A stretch of DNA of 54,868 nt from Crocinitomicaceae bacterium (GTDB taxonomy: Bacteria > Bacteroidota > Bacteroidia > Flavobacteriales_D > Parvicellaceae): NCBI GenBank assembly GCA_002723085.1, contig PBNK01000027.1:1-54868 (forward strand), read 5' to 3'. Below are positions 44,679-53,355 of this stretch, piece after piece. Position numbers and translations under genes: made by a program. Position 1 is the first letter of the stretch. Each line of letters starts with the position of its first letter. The notes beneath the pieces are model-generated. The model did no database searches and had not been told where the DNA came from. It worked only from the letters and a program-made list of their open reading frames with translations.

Positions 44679-44870
44679 ATGAGAAATTGTAAAAACCCAT
44701 TGCTAAAACTTGTTTTCTATTTTGTTTTAGGGTTAACTTTAGCAATATATTTTTCTTTGAATAGCTGGATTTATTCCATGCTATTAATTGCTTCAATTTT
44801 AAGTCTTATTTTTCTTGAATATTATACTAATTATAATTTTTATTTGATTAATACAATAAATACCATTTAA
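44679..44870 (+). CDS. Small membrane protein (63 residues), uncertain
   Basis: An ORF from ATG 44679 encodes a basic N-terminus (MRNCKNPLLK) followed by two hydrophobic segments, LVFYFVLGLTLAIYFSL and IYSMLLIASILSLIFLEYY, and an Asn/Tyr-rich tail. There are no homologues that I recognise and no clear promoter. It lies between two terminators, after the cytolysin-like gene and before a small lipoprotein gene. The length and strongly hydrophobic pattern make a real small membrane protein possible, but AT-rich DNA gives such ORFs by chance. Confidence 0.4.
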   Translation: MRNCKNPLLKLVFYFVLGLTLAIYFSLNSWIYSMLLIASILSLIFLEYYTNYNFYLINTINTI

Positions 44871-44919
44871 AGAATAGTTTTTACTATATTCAAACTATAA
44901 ATTATTAAAACCATTAATT

Positions 44920-45201
44920 ATGAAAAAATATTTACTGATTTTGTTTGGAGCTACATTGATTTCTTCTTGTAATTCTGCTGATGAATCAACAGCAAATGCA
45001 TTGGCAAAAGAAATGTGTGATGCATTAAGTGGAGTTGATGCAGAAGACCCTTCTGGGCTTTTAGATGCAGCAATGAAAATGATGGAAATTTCAGAAAATG
45101 AAGATTATGCCAATGTTTCTGAACTTCAGTTAGAAAATGCAATGAAAGAAAAATGTCCTGATGGATGGAAAGCATTTGAAGAGTTATCTGAAATGGAATA
45201 G
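44920..45201 (+). CDS. Small lipoprotein, unknown function
   Basis: A 93-residue predicted lipoprotein. The signal sequence YLLILFGATLISSC (lipid Cys17) precedes an acidic helical domain rich in Ala, Met and Glu with two further cysteines, CDALSGVDAEDPSG and KCPDGWKAFEEL, which could form a disulfide. I do not recognise the family. It is a single-gene unit closed by an intrinsic terminator and preceded by a 7-bp AT hairpin (44874-44898). Codon use resembles the neighbouring genes. The closeness to the pore-forming lipoprotein is suggestive only. Confidence 0.72.
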   Translation: MKKYLLILFGATLISSCNSADESTANALAKEMCDALSGVDAEDPSGLLDAAMKMMEISENEDYANVSELQLENAMKEKCPDGWKAFEELSEME

Positions 45202-45222
45202 TTCTTCAAAAGATTAAATAAG

Positions 45223-45248
45223 GCCTCTAATTTTTAGAGGCTTTTTTT
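45223..45248 (+). terminator. Rho-independent terminator
   Basis: Stem GCCTCTAA / TTAGAGGC with loop TTT and a T7 tail, 21 bp after the small lipoprotein stop. Confidence 0.85.
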
Positions 45249-45293
45249 ATTATAAATAATTCTTTCAATTATTCAAATGTGATTTAACAATAG

Positions 45294-45989
45294 ATGTCTG
45301 ATTATATAATAGATGTACTTACTAACGAATGGATAAGGAATATATCTATATCGTTTTCACTAATGATAATCTTTTTATCATTTGGTAAACGCATAAATAA
45401 TTTTTTAGGCGGTTCAACTGCTAAAATATTAAGTACTGTTTTAATTGTTTTAACAATCATTAGTCTTGTAGAAAGTATTGTAAATAATAAATGGAATATA
45501 GAAACTCATTTGCCTTTGCAACTTTGTGGAATAAGTCAGTATGTAGCTTGCTTTATTGGGTTTTTCCCAAAGAAAAAACTTCTTTTTGAATTTTTATTTT
45601 TTTGTGGCATATCTGGAGGTTTAGTTTCTATTTTAACTCCTCAAATTACACATTATGATGGCTCTATGTATGCGTATTTGGAATATTTTATTTCTCATGC
45701 ATTAATTTTTCTTATTCCTGTTTTTCTTTTGATTCATTCTGAAAATAAATTGTCTCGTTTTTCTTGGTTTAAGGTCTTTTTGATACTCAATGTATTAATG
45801 GCTTTAATTATGCCTTTAAATTTTATATTAGGTTCAAATTATATGTATTTAAATGCTCCTCCAGAAGTCGAAAATCCTTTAATAATAGGTGAGTGGCCTT
45901 ATTATCTTTTTTACTTAGAGTTCTTTGTAGTGTCTATTTACTATGTTATTTATGTGATTGCTTCTTTTAAATATAAAAGGTGGTGGTAA
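45294..45989 (+). CDS. YwaF/TIGR02206-family membrane protein
   Basis: A 231-residue integral membrane protein with about six to seven hydrophobic helices (for example ISISFSLMIIFLSFG, STVLIVLTIISLVESIV, LLFEFLFFCGISGGLVSIL, ALIFLIPVFLLIHS and YYLFYLEFFVVSIYYVIYV). The hallmark segment HLPLQLCGISQYVACFIGFF and the later IGEWPYYLFYLE match the YwaF family, whose function is unknown. It is a monocistronic unit; the next gene is a tRNA on the opposite strand, and their terminator structure overlaps its stop codon. Confidence 0.82.
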   Translation: MSDYIIDVLTNEWIRNISISFSLMIIFLSFGKRINNFLGGSTAKILSTVLIVLTIISLVESIVNNKWNIETHLPLQLCGISQYVACFIGFFPKKKLLFEFLFFCGISGGLVSILTPQITHYDGSMYAYLEYFISHALIFLIPVFLLIHSENKLSRFSWFKVFLILNVLMALIMPLNFILGSNYMYLNAPPEVENPLIIGEWPYYLFYLEFFVVSIYYVIYVIASFKYKRWW

Positions 45990-46017
45990 AAAAAAAGTCC
46001 AACATAAAGTCGAACTT
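45988..46017 (-). terminator. Terminator of the tRNA-Arg gene
   Basis: Read on the minus strand: AAGTTCGAC / GTTGGACTT pair over nine bases (two G-U), loop TTTAT, then nine T residues. It lies 11 bases after the tRNA 3' end. The T-run overlaps the last bases of the YwaF-like gene on the other strand, so it may act in both directions. Confidence 0.65.
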
Positions 46018-46028
46018 TTAAATTTTTG

Positions 46029-46102
<74 letters not shown>

Positions 46103-46116
46103 ATATCAATTGGAGG

Positions 46117-46145
46117 CAAAAGTATAAAAAATGTTGAACATCAAA
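46117..46145 (-). promoter_or_regulatory. Promoter of tRNA-Arg
   Basis: On the minus strand TTTG (46142-46145), 17-base spacer, TACTTTTG (46117-46124), a good match to the Bacteroidota consensus with the expected start point 5-10 bases before the tRNA. Confidence 0.55.
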
Positions 46146-46203
46146 GACATCTTTTAAAAATCATGTATCTTCAAGACAAAAAATTAAGGATTTTAATCAA
46201 ATT

Positions 46204-48561
46204 ATGAAAAAAACCGCTCTATTTCTTCTTTTAACTTTTACTTTTTTTATTCATTTTTCCTTAAGTGCTCAAAAAAACATACAATTGCTCAATCACATTG
46301 ATAAAGCAAGTTTTTCAACTCAACCAGGCGATTTAAATGATATTTGGGGATGGGTAGACAGTTTAGGAAATGAATATGCTATTGTTGGAGCTCAGACTGG
46401 AACATTTATTTTTAATGTTACAGATCCTGTAAACCCTTTTGAGGTTTTTCACGAACCAGGAATGAATTCAATTTGGCGAGATATTAAAACATATGGTAAT
46501 TATGCCTATGTAACCACTGAAGCCCAAAATGGATTATTGATCATTGATTTGAACCCTTTGCCTTCTTCAACAGCACTTACTACTTATTATTATAATGGAC
46601 CTTCTGGTTATCAATGGTCGTCTGCACATAATCTTTACATAGACGAGAGAGGTTATGTTTACATATTTGGGGCTAATAGAGGAGTAAAAGGTTGTATAAT
46701 TTTAGATATTAATCAAGATCCAACTCAACCAATAGAAGTAGGTGTAATTGGTAATTGGAGAACCCATGATGGTATGGTTAAAGGGGATACTTTGATTCAA
46801 GCTCATGTAAACCCAGGTATATTTTCTTTTTGGGATGTTAGTGATCCTTCTAACCCTATTCAATTAGCTCAGCAAACCTCACCAGGAGCTTTTTGCCATA
46901 ACGTTTGGACTTCTGATGATGGAAATAGAATATGGACTACAGATGAAATTAGCAATGGATACATTGCAGAGTATAATATTAGCGATTTAACTAATATTAC
47001 CATTAAAGATCAAATTCAAGCTGACCCTGGTCAAGATGTAATACCTCATAACACTCATTATATCAATGATTATTTGGTAACTTCTTATTATACCTATGGC
47101 GTAGTTATCCATGATGTATCTAATGAAGGGAACATTATAGAAATAGCAAATTATGATACTTCACCAACCTATACAGGTGATGGCTTTTTTGGTTGTTGGG
47201 GTGTATATCCATGGTTACCTAGTGGTAATATAATTGCCTCTGATATAGAAGAAGGTTTATATATTTTAGGTCCTAATTATGTTAGAGGTGCTTACTTGGA
47301 AGGCAATGTAACCGATATTGCCAATTCAAGTCCTATAAATGGAGCTGATGTCGAAATTATTTCAGCTAATGTTATTAATTCAACAAATATTTTAGGAAAC
47401 TATCAATCAGGTTGCAGTGATTCTGGTATATATGATATTGTTTTTTCTCACCCTTTTTATCAAACAGATACTGTTTTTGGAATTTCATTAATTAATGACA
47501 GTATTACCATTTTAAACCATCAGTTATTCTCTTTGAACCCAGTAAATGTTGTATTCGAGACTAATGAATTGCTTTCATCTAATGTTATTGTTGGGTCTGA
47601 GGTTATTTTAGAAAATAATGGCAATACCTATATTGGCAATACTGATTCAAATGGATTAGTCAGTTTTAATAATGTTTTACCAGGTAATTACAACCTATTT
47701 GCCGGTAGTTGGGGGTATAGAGAATATTGTAATACAGTAACTATTCAATCAAATTTAGTAACTCCAATTATTATTGAAATGGAATTAGGGTATCAAGATA
47801 TGTTTAATACAGATCAAGGATGGACTATTTCAGGAACAGCTCCTAATGGTGTTTGGGAAAGAGGTTTACCTGTTGCAACTTTTGTGGCATCAGATACTGC
47901 AAATCCAGCAAGAGATAGTTACGATTGTGGTTCAAAAGCTTTTATAACAGGTATTTCTGGTGGAGATCCATCAATAGATGATGTTGATTTGCAATATACA
48001 CTACTAACTTCACCTATCATTTCATTAAATTCTAGTTCAGATAATAGACTTTATTTTAGTTTATGGTGGAAAAATTTTACTGGTAATGTACTTCCCAATG
48101 ATTCATTGGTTATTTCTGTTAATGATGGCCTTAATAAAGAATCGATTTTTTATGCATTTCCAGAAGATAATTTTAATTGGATTGATACTTCGGTTTTAAT
48201 TCCCAATACAATTGATTTAAGTAGTTTTCAAATTGAAATTCAAGCTTCTGATTGGTTAATTTTTGGCGATAATATTGTGGAAGCCGGTTTTGACAATTTT
48301 TCGATCAATAAAGAACCTGTTGGCTTAAATGATAATTATGCACACAAGCTTTTGGTATATCCAAACCCTTCAAATGATGGATATATTTCTGTTGATGGTT
48401 CAGTAAAGGTTAATAGCTATAAACTTTATGATTTATATGGTAGATTAATTCAGAAATCAAAAATTAACAATAAAGACCAAATTAAATTACCATATAAAGG
48501 TTATTTTTTATTGGAAATAAATGCAGAAAATTTTGTAGAAACTATTCGCTTGGTTTACTAA
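46204..48561 (+). CDS. Choice-of-anchor B family protein, T9SS substrate
   Basis: A 785-residue secreted protein with a signal peptide ending about LSAQ. Residues about 25-385 form the beta-propeller-like choice-of-anchor B region with repeated 'known, observed, decided' style segments such as WGWVDSLGNEYAIVGAQTG, VTDPVNPFEVFHE, SAHNLYIDERGYVYIFGAN and HDGMVKGDTLIQAHVN. A carboxypeptidase-regulatory-like domain (about 395-535) and a jelly-roll domain (about 540-700, NTDQGWTISGTAPNGVWERG) follow. The C-terminal sorting domain is of type A (KLLVYPNPSNDGYISVDG ... GYFLLEINAENFVETI). It is exported by the T9SS and probably ends up on the surface or in the medium. The molecular role is unknown. 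Confidence 0.88.
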   Translation: MKKTALFLLLTFTFFIHFSLSAQKNIQLLNHIDKASFSTQPGDLNDIWGWVDSLGNEYAIVGAQTGTFIFNVTDPVNPFEVFHEPGMNSIWRDIKTYGNYAYVTTEAQNGLLIIDLNPLPSSTALTTYYYNGPSGYQWSSAHNLYIDERGYVYIFGANRGVKGCIILDINQDPTQPIEVGVIGNWRTHDGMVKGDTLIQAHVNPGIFSFWDVSDPSNPIQLAQQTSPGAFCHNVWTSDDGNRIWTTDEISNGYIAEYNISDLTNITIKDQIQADPGQDVIPHNTHYINDYLVTSYYTYGVVIHDVSNEGNIIEIANYDTSPTYTGDGFFGCWGVYPWLPSGNIIASDIEEGLYILGPNYVRGAYLEGNVTDIANSSPINGADVEIISANVINSTNILGNYQSGCSDSGIYDIVFSHPFYQTDTVFGISLINDSITILNHQLFSLNPVNVVFETNELLSSNVIVGSEVILENNGNTYIGNTDSNGLVSFNNVLPGNYNLFAGSWGYREYCNTVTIQSNLVTPIIIEMELGYQDMFNTDQGWTISGTAPNGVWERGLPVATFVASDTANPARDSYDCGSKAFITGISGGDPSIDDVDLQYTLLTSPIISLNSSSDNRLYFSLWWKNFTGNVLPNDSLVISVNDGLNKESIFYAFPEDNFNWIDTSVLIPNTIDLSSFQIEIQASDWLIFGDNIVEAGFDNFSINKEPVGLNDNYAHKLLVYPNPSNDGYISVDGSVKVNSYKLYDLYGRLIQKSKINNKDQIKLPYKGYFLLEINAENFVETIRLVY

Positions 48562-51500
48562 TTACCAATTAATTTTACTTTTTATATCATTTATTTTGCT
48601 GAAACTTTCTATTAGGAATCTTAATACGTCAAAATATAGAGTTATTATAAGCAATAATGTCATTCCCCAAATCACTAATAAATTAGCTACATAAGTATCA
48701 AGATAGTATCCAAATATTTTTTTTGTTGGAGCGTAAAAATGAGAAATTAAAAAGTTTTCATCGTAGGGGTCAAGGTAAACAGGGTGAGATTTTTGAATCA
48801 AACTTTTTTCATTTTCATCAATAAAGTTTAATGTATTTGAATTGGTAACAAAATCTTCAAGGCTTTTGTTATTGTATTCTTTTTTAAACTTTTGAAAATG
48901 GTTACTTTTAATTTTTCCCATAAATTTTTTAAACTTGCTGTAATCGCTATATGTGATTAATTTATTTTCCTTTGCCTCTGAAATTACTTTAATAAATTTC
49001 TCATTTGGTTTTATTAGAGTACGTAGAACGGAATCTTTCTGTTTTTCAGCTATTTTATATATGGATTTATAATATTGTCTTGTATCGTTTAGAAATGCAA
49101 AAAGAATTGATATATTTTTTTTAGATAATTCCCCTTTTTCAAATTCATTTAAAACATTTTTTAAAACCTCTTTGTCTTGAAATGTTGATTTAAAATTTCT
49201 AAGTTCTTTATTCACCTCTTTAATGATTATTCCTCTGTCAACAATCATCTTTTGCTTCTTTTCTTTATCTATTTTTTCATTGTTAAAGTTTCTTGAATAG
49301 TTGTTTAGTTTAGTTTCTAAACTGCTTTCCCATTGGTCTTTTTTCCAATTGGCAAAAGACATTTTTTTATCATATTTATAAAATATTTTTTCATATTTAT
49401 TGTCTTTAAACTGAGAAACTGTTAATGCTTCATATGCCCATCTTGATGCCATTACATTTCCAATAGCAGGAACATGACTTTTAGAAGAGAAATAAGGGTG
49501 CAATTTATCGAATGGAACTATAATACCACTAAATAATAATTGTGGAATAATACATATTGGGATTAAGATGTAAATTACTTTTACAGAATTAAAACTAGAT
49601 GAAATATTTAGCCCTAATAAATTTGCAAAACATGATGTCGAAAATAAAATAAACCAGTGACTTATAAACATGCCTTTGATTTCAAGGATGCTGTTGCCTA
49701 CCAAAACATATAAAATGGTTTGAATAGCAGAAATAAGAAACATTATAGAAATCTTTGAAAATAAGTAACTGCCTTTACTTAAGTTAAGAAATTGCTCTCG
49801 TTTTAAAATTTTAAGATTTCCTATTATTTCTTCAGCACTTGTAGTTAATCCAATAAATAGGGCAACAATAACTGATATGAATAAATATTGAGGAATATTT
49901 TCACTAGCAAAATATGAATATTCATAGTTGTCAGATAGCAAATCTACTTCCATATATTTCATGAAAAAAGCAAGTATTGCAGCAAGTACAGGAGCTTCAA
50001 ACAAGGTAATCATCATGTACTGGAAATTGGTCAGTTTAGACTTGACATCTCTAGTAAAAAATATACCTAGTTGCTTGAAAACATTAGGAACTTTAAAGAT
50101 ACTATCAGGAATTTTTTGTTTATGTGGAGTCGTATTATCTGGTTGTATTATTTTATGATAATGTTCATTCCATTCTTCAGGAGATGTTTTACGTTGTTGA
50201 GTTTGTAATCCATATTCATCCACCACCTTCATGTCAATAATGTTGAAAATTTGCTCAGGATTTACATTTCCGCAAGTTTCACATTCACTCTCTTCTGCAT
50301 TGACATGATTAATTAGTTTTTTAAAATAAACTACTGCATCAACCGGATCTCCATTATATATTGGATATCCACCTACATCAAAAATGATGAGTTTGTCAAA
50401 CATTTTATATATGTCTGAAGAAGGTTGATGAATGACTACAAAAATTAATTTACCCTTAAGAGCTAAAACTTTTAATAGATCCATTATAATTTCTGAATCT
50501 TTTGAAGAAAGACCAGAAGTGGGTTCATCCACAAACAATACAGCAGGTTCTCTAACAAGCTCAAGAGCTATGTTAAGTCTTTTTCTTTGTCCACCAGATA
50601 TTGTTTTAGCTAATGGTGATCCTACTTTTAAATCTTTTGCTTGGTGAAGACCAATGGAATAAAGTACTTTATTTACTAAATCATCGATTTCATTATTTTC
50701 ATAATTTCCAAAACATAGTTTAGCGTTGTAAAATAAGTTTTGATACACCGTTAATTCTTCAATTAACAGGTCATCTTGAGGAACAAAACCAATAACACCC
50801 TCTAGTTTTGTTTTCTCTTTATAAAGGTCAATTCCATTTATTATAACCTCTCCACTGGAGGGAGGGTAGTTTCCATTTAGTACATTAAGTAAGGTTGATT
50901 TTCCAGAACCAGAACCCCCCATAATTCCTATTAATCGACCAGAATCTTCTTTAAATGAAAAAGAATGAACTCCTTTGTTTCCAGCTTGAAATTCATATTC
51001 AATATTGTTAGCAACAAATTCAATTTTTTCAAGATTGTCTTTGGATAAAAATTGTGAAATAATATCACTGTAATATACAGGTGTTATTTTTGAGTTTCTT
51101 ATTGATGAACCTTGGCGAAGTATTTTAATTGAATTTGGAGGAAGAAGTTGACCGTTTAAATAAAGTTGTTGACTCCCAAAATATCGAATAAAATATGTTT
51201 TTACAGAAGGAACTTGCAATATCGAAACATGGCCCTTTATACCTTGAGCAAAAATATGCTTAGCTTCTTTATATGAGTTTTGAGAAGTGTCGTTAATGTA
51301 TAAATATGAGCTGTTGTCAATATAGTCCTTGCTGGATGCCTTTATGTATTTAAATATATTTTGATACTCTTCATTAGAAATGTTAAAAGTGTCAGCAACA
51401 GTTTCAGCAAATTCCAACTCATCCTGAGATTCACTTTTATTGGCAAAAATAAATTCAAGAATTCTTATAAGAACAATCACCTTTTGGCGTTGTTCAAGTT

Positions 51501-51786
51501 CCTCATTAATATGAGTACAAATTCTTAAAACTTTAACAGAGTTTACAGAAGTTCTTTTTCTTTTTCCGTCTTTTTTTCGGTTAGAGCTATGTCTAATTCT
51601 TATGAATTCATCAAATGAAGAAAGGTATTTTTCAACGAGTTCATGATTAAGTTCTTGATTAAGAAATAATTCGACAATGTTTTTTGAAGAATCATGAGCT
51701 TTGATTTCATCAGTTTCTTCATTAATGTCAACTTTAGCTACAATTGCAAATAATTGCATAAGTGCCTGAAGAATTCTTTCGCTCAT
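48562..51786 (-). CDS. ABCG-type transporter with N-terminal TerB-like domain and a large periplasmic insert
   Basis: A 1074-residue fused ABC exporter half. Residues 1-150 look like a TerB-type helical domain; 165-250 are beta-rich and FHA-like (YLNGQLLPPNSIKILRQGSS). The ABCG-like ATPase spans 255-500: Walker A GGSGSGKSTLLN (290-301), VGFVPQDDLL-type Q-loop, signature SGGQRKRLN (397-405), Walker B AVLFVDEPTSG (415-425), His453. A CETC pair lies at 502-505. Membrane helices are near 590-608, 633-650, 675-700, 708-725 and 735-757. About 270 Lys-rich periplasmic residues follow, then a last helix at 1034-1052. It lies 43 bp downstream of the cassette 2 pair and probably shares its transcript. 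The substrate is unknown; lipids or lipoproteins are plausible. Confidence 0.85.
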   Translation of the reverse strand: MSERILQALMQLFAIVAKVDINEETDEIKAHDSSKNIVELFLNQELNHELVEKYLSSFDEFIRIRHSSNRKKDGKRKRTSVNSVKVLRICTHINEELEQRQKVIVLIRILEFIFANKSESQDELEFAETVADTFNISNEEYQNIFKYIKASSKDYIDNSSYLYINDTSQNSYKEAKHIFAQGIKGHVSILQVPSVKTYFIRYFGSQQLYLNGQLLPPNSIKILRQGSSIRNSKITPVYYSDIISQFLSKDNLEKIEFVANNIEYEFQAGNKGVHSFSFKEDSGRLIGIMGGSGSGKSTLLNVLNGNYPPSSGEVIINGIDLYKEKTKLEGVIGFVPQDDLLIEELTVYQNLFYNAKLCFGNYENNEIDDLVNKVLYSIGLHQAKDLKVGSPLAKTISGGQRKRLNIALELVREPAVLFVDEPTSGLSSKDSEIIMDLLKVLALKGKLIFVVIHQPSSDIYKMFDKLIIFDVGGYPIYNGDPVDAVVYFKKLINHVNAEESECETCGNVNPEQIFNIIDMKVVDEYGLQTQQRKTSPEEWNEHYHKIIQPDNTTPHKQKIPDSIFKVPNVFKQLGIFFTRDVKSKLTNFQYMMITLFEAPVLAAILAFFMKYMEVDLLSDNYEYSYFASENIPQYLFISVIVALFIGLTTSAEEIIGNLKILKREQFLNLSKGSYLFSKISIMFLISAIQTILYVLVGNSILEIKGMFISHWFILFSTSCFANLLGLNISSSFNSVKVIYILIPICIIPQLLFSGIIVPFDKLHPYFSSKSHVPAIGNVMASRWAYEALTVSQFKDNKYEKIFYKYDKKMSFANWKKDQWESSLETKLNNYSRNFNNEKIDKEKKQKMIVDRGIIIKEVNKELRNFKSTFQDKEVLKNVLNEFEKGELSKKNISILFAFLNDTRQYYKSIYKIAEKQKDSVLRTLIKPNEKFIKVISEAKENKLITYSDYSKFKKFMGKIKSNHFQKFKKEYNNKSLEDFVTNSNTLNFIDENEKSLIQKSHPVYLDPYDENFLISHFYAPTKKIFGYYLDTYVANLLVIWGMTLLLIITLYFDVLRFLIESFSKINDIKSKINW

Positions 51787-51829
51787 TTATCGATGATTTG
51801 GTTATGAAGATAAATAAAAAATCAATGTG

Positions 51830-52282
51830 TTATTTTGCTTTTTTAAAAGCAATCATCATTAATGTACAACCGCCAAGTTTTTTATTCAAATCCAAGTGAG
51901 TTTCAATTGTACAATCAATTGTATTTTCAATTTTAAAATCCCAATATGGTGAATTATTGTATTTGCTATTTGTAAAAAGTAAATTTCTTTCTTGATCATA
52001 TATTTCAAATATCATGAAATTATCATCTATTCCTGCACTAGTAGCAATTCGGTAAGTAGTACCTTCAAATAATGTTGTTTTTACTTCAGAAACTTCTTCT
52101 TCATTTAAAAGTGATTTGTATACTTGACCATCATGAATATAAACGCTGTTTTCATTTACATTTTCAGAAAGAAGATTACTTACAATACCTTGTAACGAAT
52201 CACAATGAGTTTGACTAATAAAGTTTAAAGTGCTGAATAAAATTATTGTTAAAGCAACAACTGAATTTATATGTTTTTTCAT
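51830..52282 (-). CDS. Secreted partner protein of duplicated cassette, copy 2
   Basis: A 150-residue protein with a signal peptide (to about FISQ). A short helical segment (CDSLQGIVSNLLSENV) leads to a beta-rich domain: TTLFEGTTYRIATSAG, FMIFEIYDQERNLLFTNS, YWDFKIENTIDCTIETHLDL and a final strand GCTLMMIAFKK. The order T-x-Y-R, a Trp after Tyr, then Cys before a hydrophobic C-terminal strand parallels the partner at 17469-18083, although this one lacks its Lys-rich insertion. Its ATG overlaps the stop of the lipoprotein gene by four bases (ATGA), so the two are translationally coupled. The ABC transporter gene follows 43 bp later. Confidence 0.82.
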   Translation of the reverse strand: MKKHINSVVALTIILFSTLNFISQTHCDSLQGIVSNLLSENVNENSVYIHDGQVYKSLLNEEEVSEVKTTLFEGTTYRIATSAGIDDNFMIFEIYDQERNLLFTNSKYNNSPYWDFKIENTIDCTIETHLDLNKKLGGCTLMMIAFKKAK

Positions 52283-53175
52283 TCTATAATGGTATTTCTA
52301 AGTTCAATAAATTGTTCTGCTATTTGGTCTGCAAGAGAAAAATCTACAATAGAGGTGGTTTTACTTTTAATAGTAGTTTGTTTAATTTTAGCGTCAGTGT
52401 ATGGCGTTATAAACTCATATTTTTTATCTATTTCTTTATATAGATAATCTATATTTTCAAGGTTTTGTATTAGCTCCCAGTAGTCGTCAGATTCACCGGT
52501 TTTCTGAAGAAGCTGAATGAAATTTTCAAGAACATATTGTTGTTGAGCAATTTCTTGGATGGCATGATCAGATTTATTGAAATTATATTTGTGACTAAGT
52601 AAATACATGTTTTCAATCCAACCGCCTGCAAGTACTAAAGAAGATAATCCAAAATCATCATTTTCTTTTAAATAATTATCAATGGATTGATATGCTGCTG
52701 AAGATAAAATTAGCAAAGAATCGTTGTTTCCAATATTGTCAGTAAATCGTTGAGCTAATTTATTGTCAAAAGCATAATTTATATGTAAATCCTCTGACAT
52801 GTGTTTCATGGCAGAAAAATAGGTTATGGCTTCATTTGTCATTTCAAATACAGAGCAATAAGCCAAATCTGTACCATAGACTCCTAAATTTAAAGCTCTT
52901 TTAAAATCACTTGAATAAGAATTGTTCATGCTTACTTCATGCAATAGTTCAGGGTGAAAACCATCATTGTTTTTTTGTAGCTCAAGAACTAATTGTATTG
53001 GTGAAGGCATGCTAAAAATGGTGTTACCCATTTCAAGATTAATGCTTTCTGTTGAATCTAAAATATGAGTTATATCATCAGATATATTTGATTGGTTGTC
53101 TTTGTTAAATTCACCACAGGATGAAAATAATATTAAAAGTGATGTAACAAGAATGTAATGATATGCTTTGGTCAT
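52279..53175 (-). CDS. Lipoprotein of duplicated cassette, copy 2
   Basis: A 298-residue predicted lipoprotein (LLILFSSC, lipid Cys20) with a mostly helical mature domain. It shares with the protein at 16540-17451 the blocks MPSPIQL, ALNLGVYGTDLAYCS, YFSAMKHMSEDLH, NNDSLLILSSAAYQ, YLKENDDF, GGWIENMYLL and IAQQQYVLENF, in the same order and spacing. This makes paralogy clear, while the rest has diverged. No catalytic motif is visible. It heads a three-gene run: lipoprotein, secreted partner (4-bp overlap), ABCG-type transporter. It may be a receptor or tethering component for whatever the transporter handles, but that is inference from position only. Confidence 0.85.
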   Translation of the reverse strand: MTKAYHYILVTSLLILFSSCGEFNKDNQSNISDDITHILDSTESINLEMGNTIFSMPSPIQLVLELQKNNDGFHPELLHEVSMNNSYSSDFKRALNLGVYGTDLAYCSVFEMTNEAITYFSAMKHMSEDLHINYAFDNKLAQRFTDNIGNNDSLLILSSAAYQSIDNYLKENDDFGLSSLVLAGGWIENMYLLSHKYNFNKSDHAIQEIAQQQYVLENFIQLLQKTGESDDYWELIQNLENIDYLYKEIDKKYEFITPYTDAKIKQTTIKSKTTSIVDFSLADQIAEQFIELRNTIIE

Positions 53176-53221
53176 TTTAGGTATTGTTAAATTAAATCTT
53201 TTAAATAAGAAAAATTGAGTA

Positions 53222-53229
53222 CAAATGTA
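53222..53229 (-). promoter_or_regulatory. Putative -7 element for cassette 2
   Basis: TACATTTG on the minus strand fits TAnnTTTG, 46 bp before the ATG at 53175. No well-spaced -33 element was found. Confidence 0.4.
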
Positions 53230-53355
53230 AAAACTTAAATAGGGTACTAGGTTTTTTTACAACTAAATTTTTCAACATATATAGATTATTTTTTACTTAT
53301 ATAACATTAGAAAAGCATAATTTAATAGGTTTACATTAACACTATCAAAAAACAA

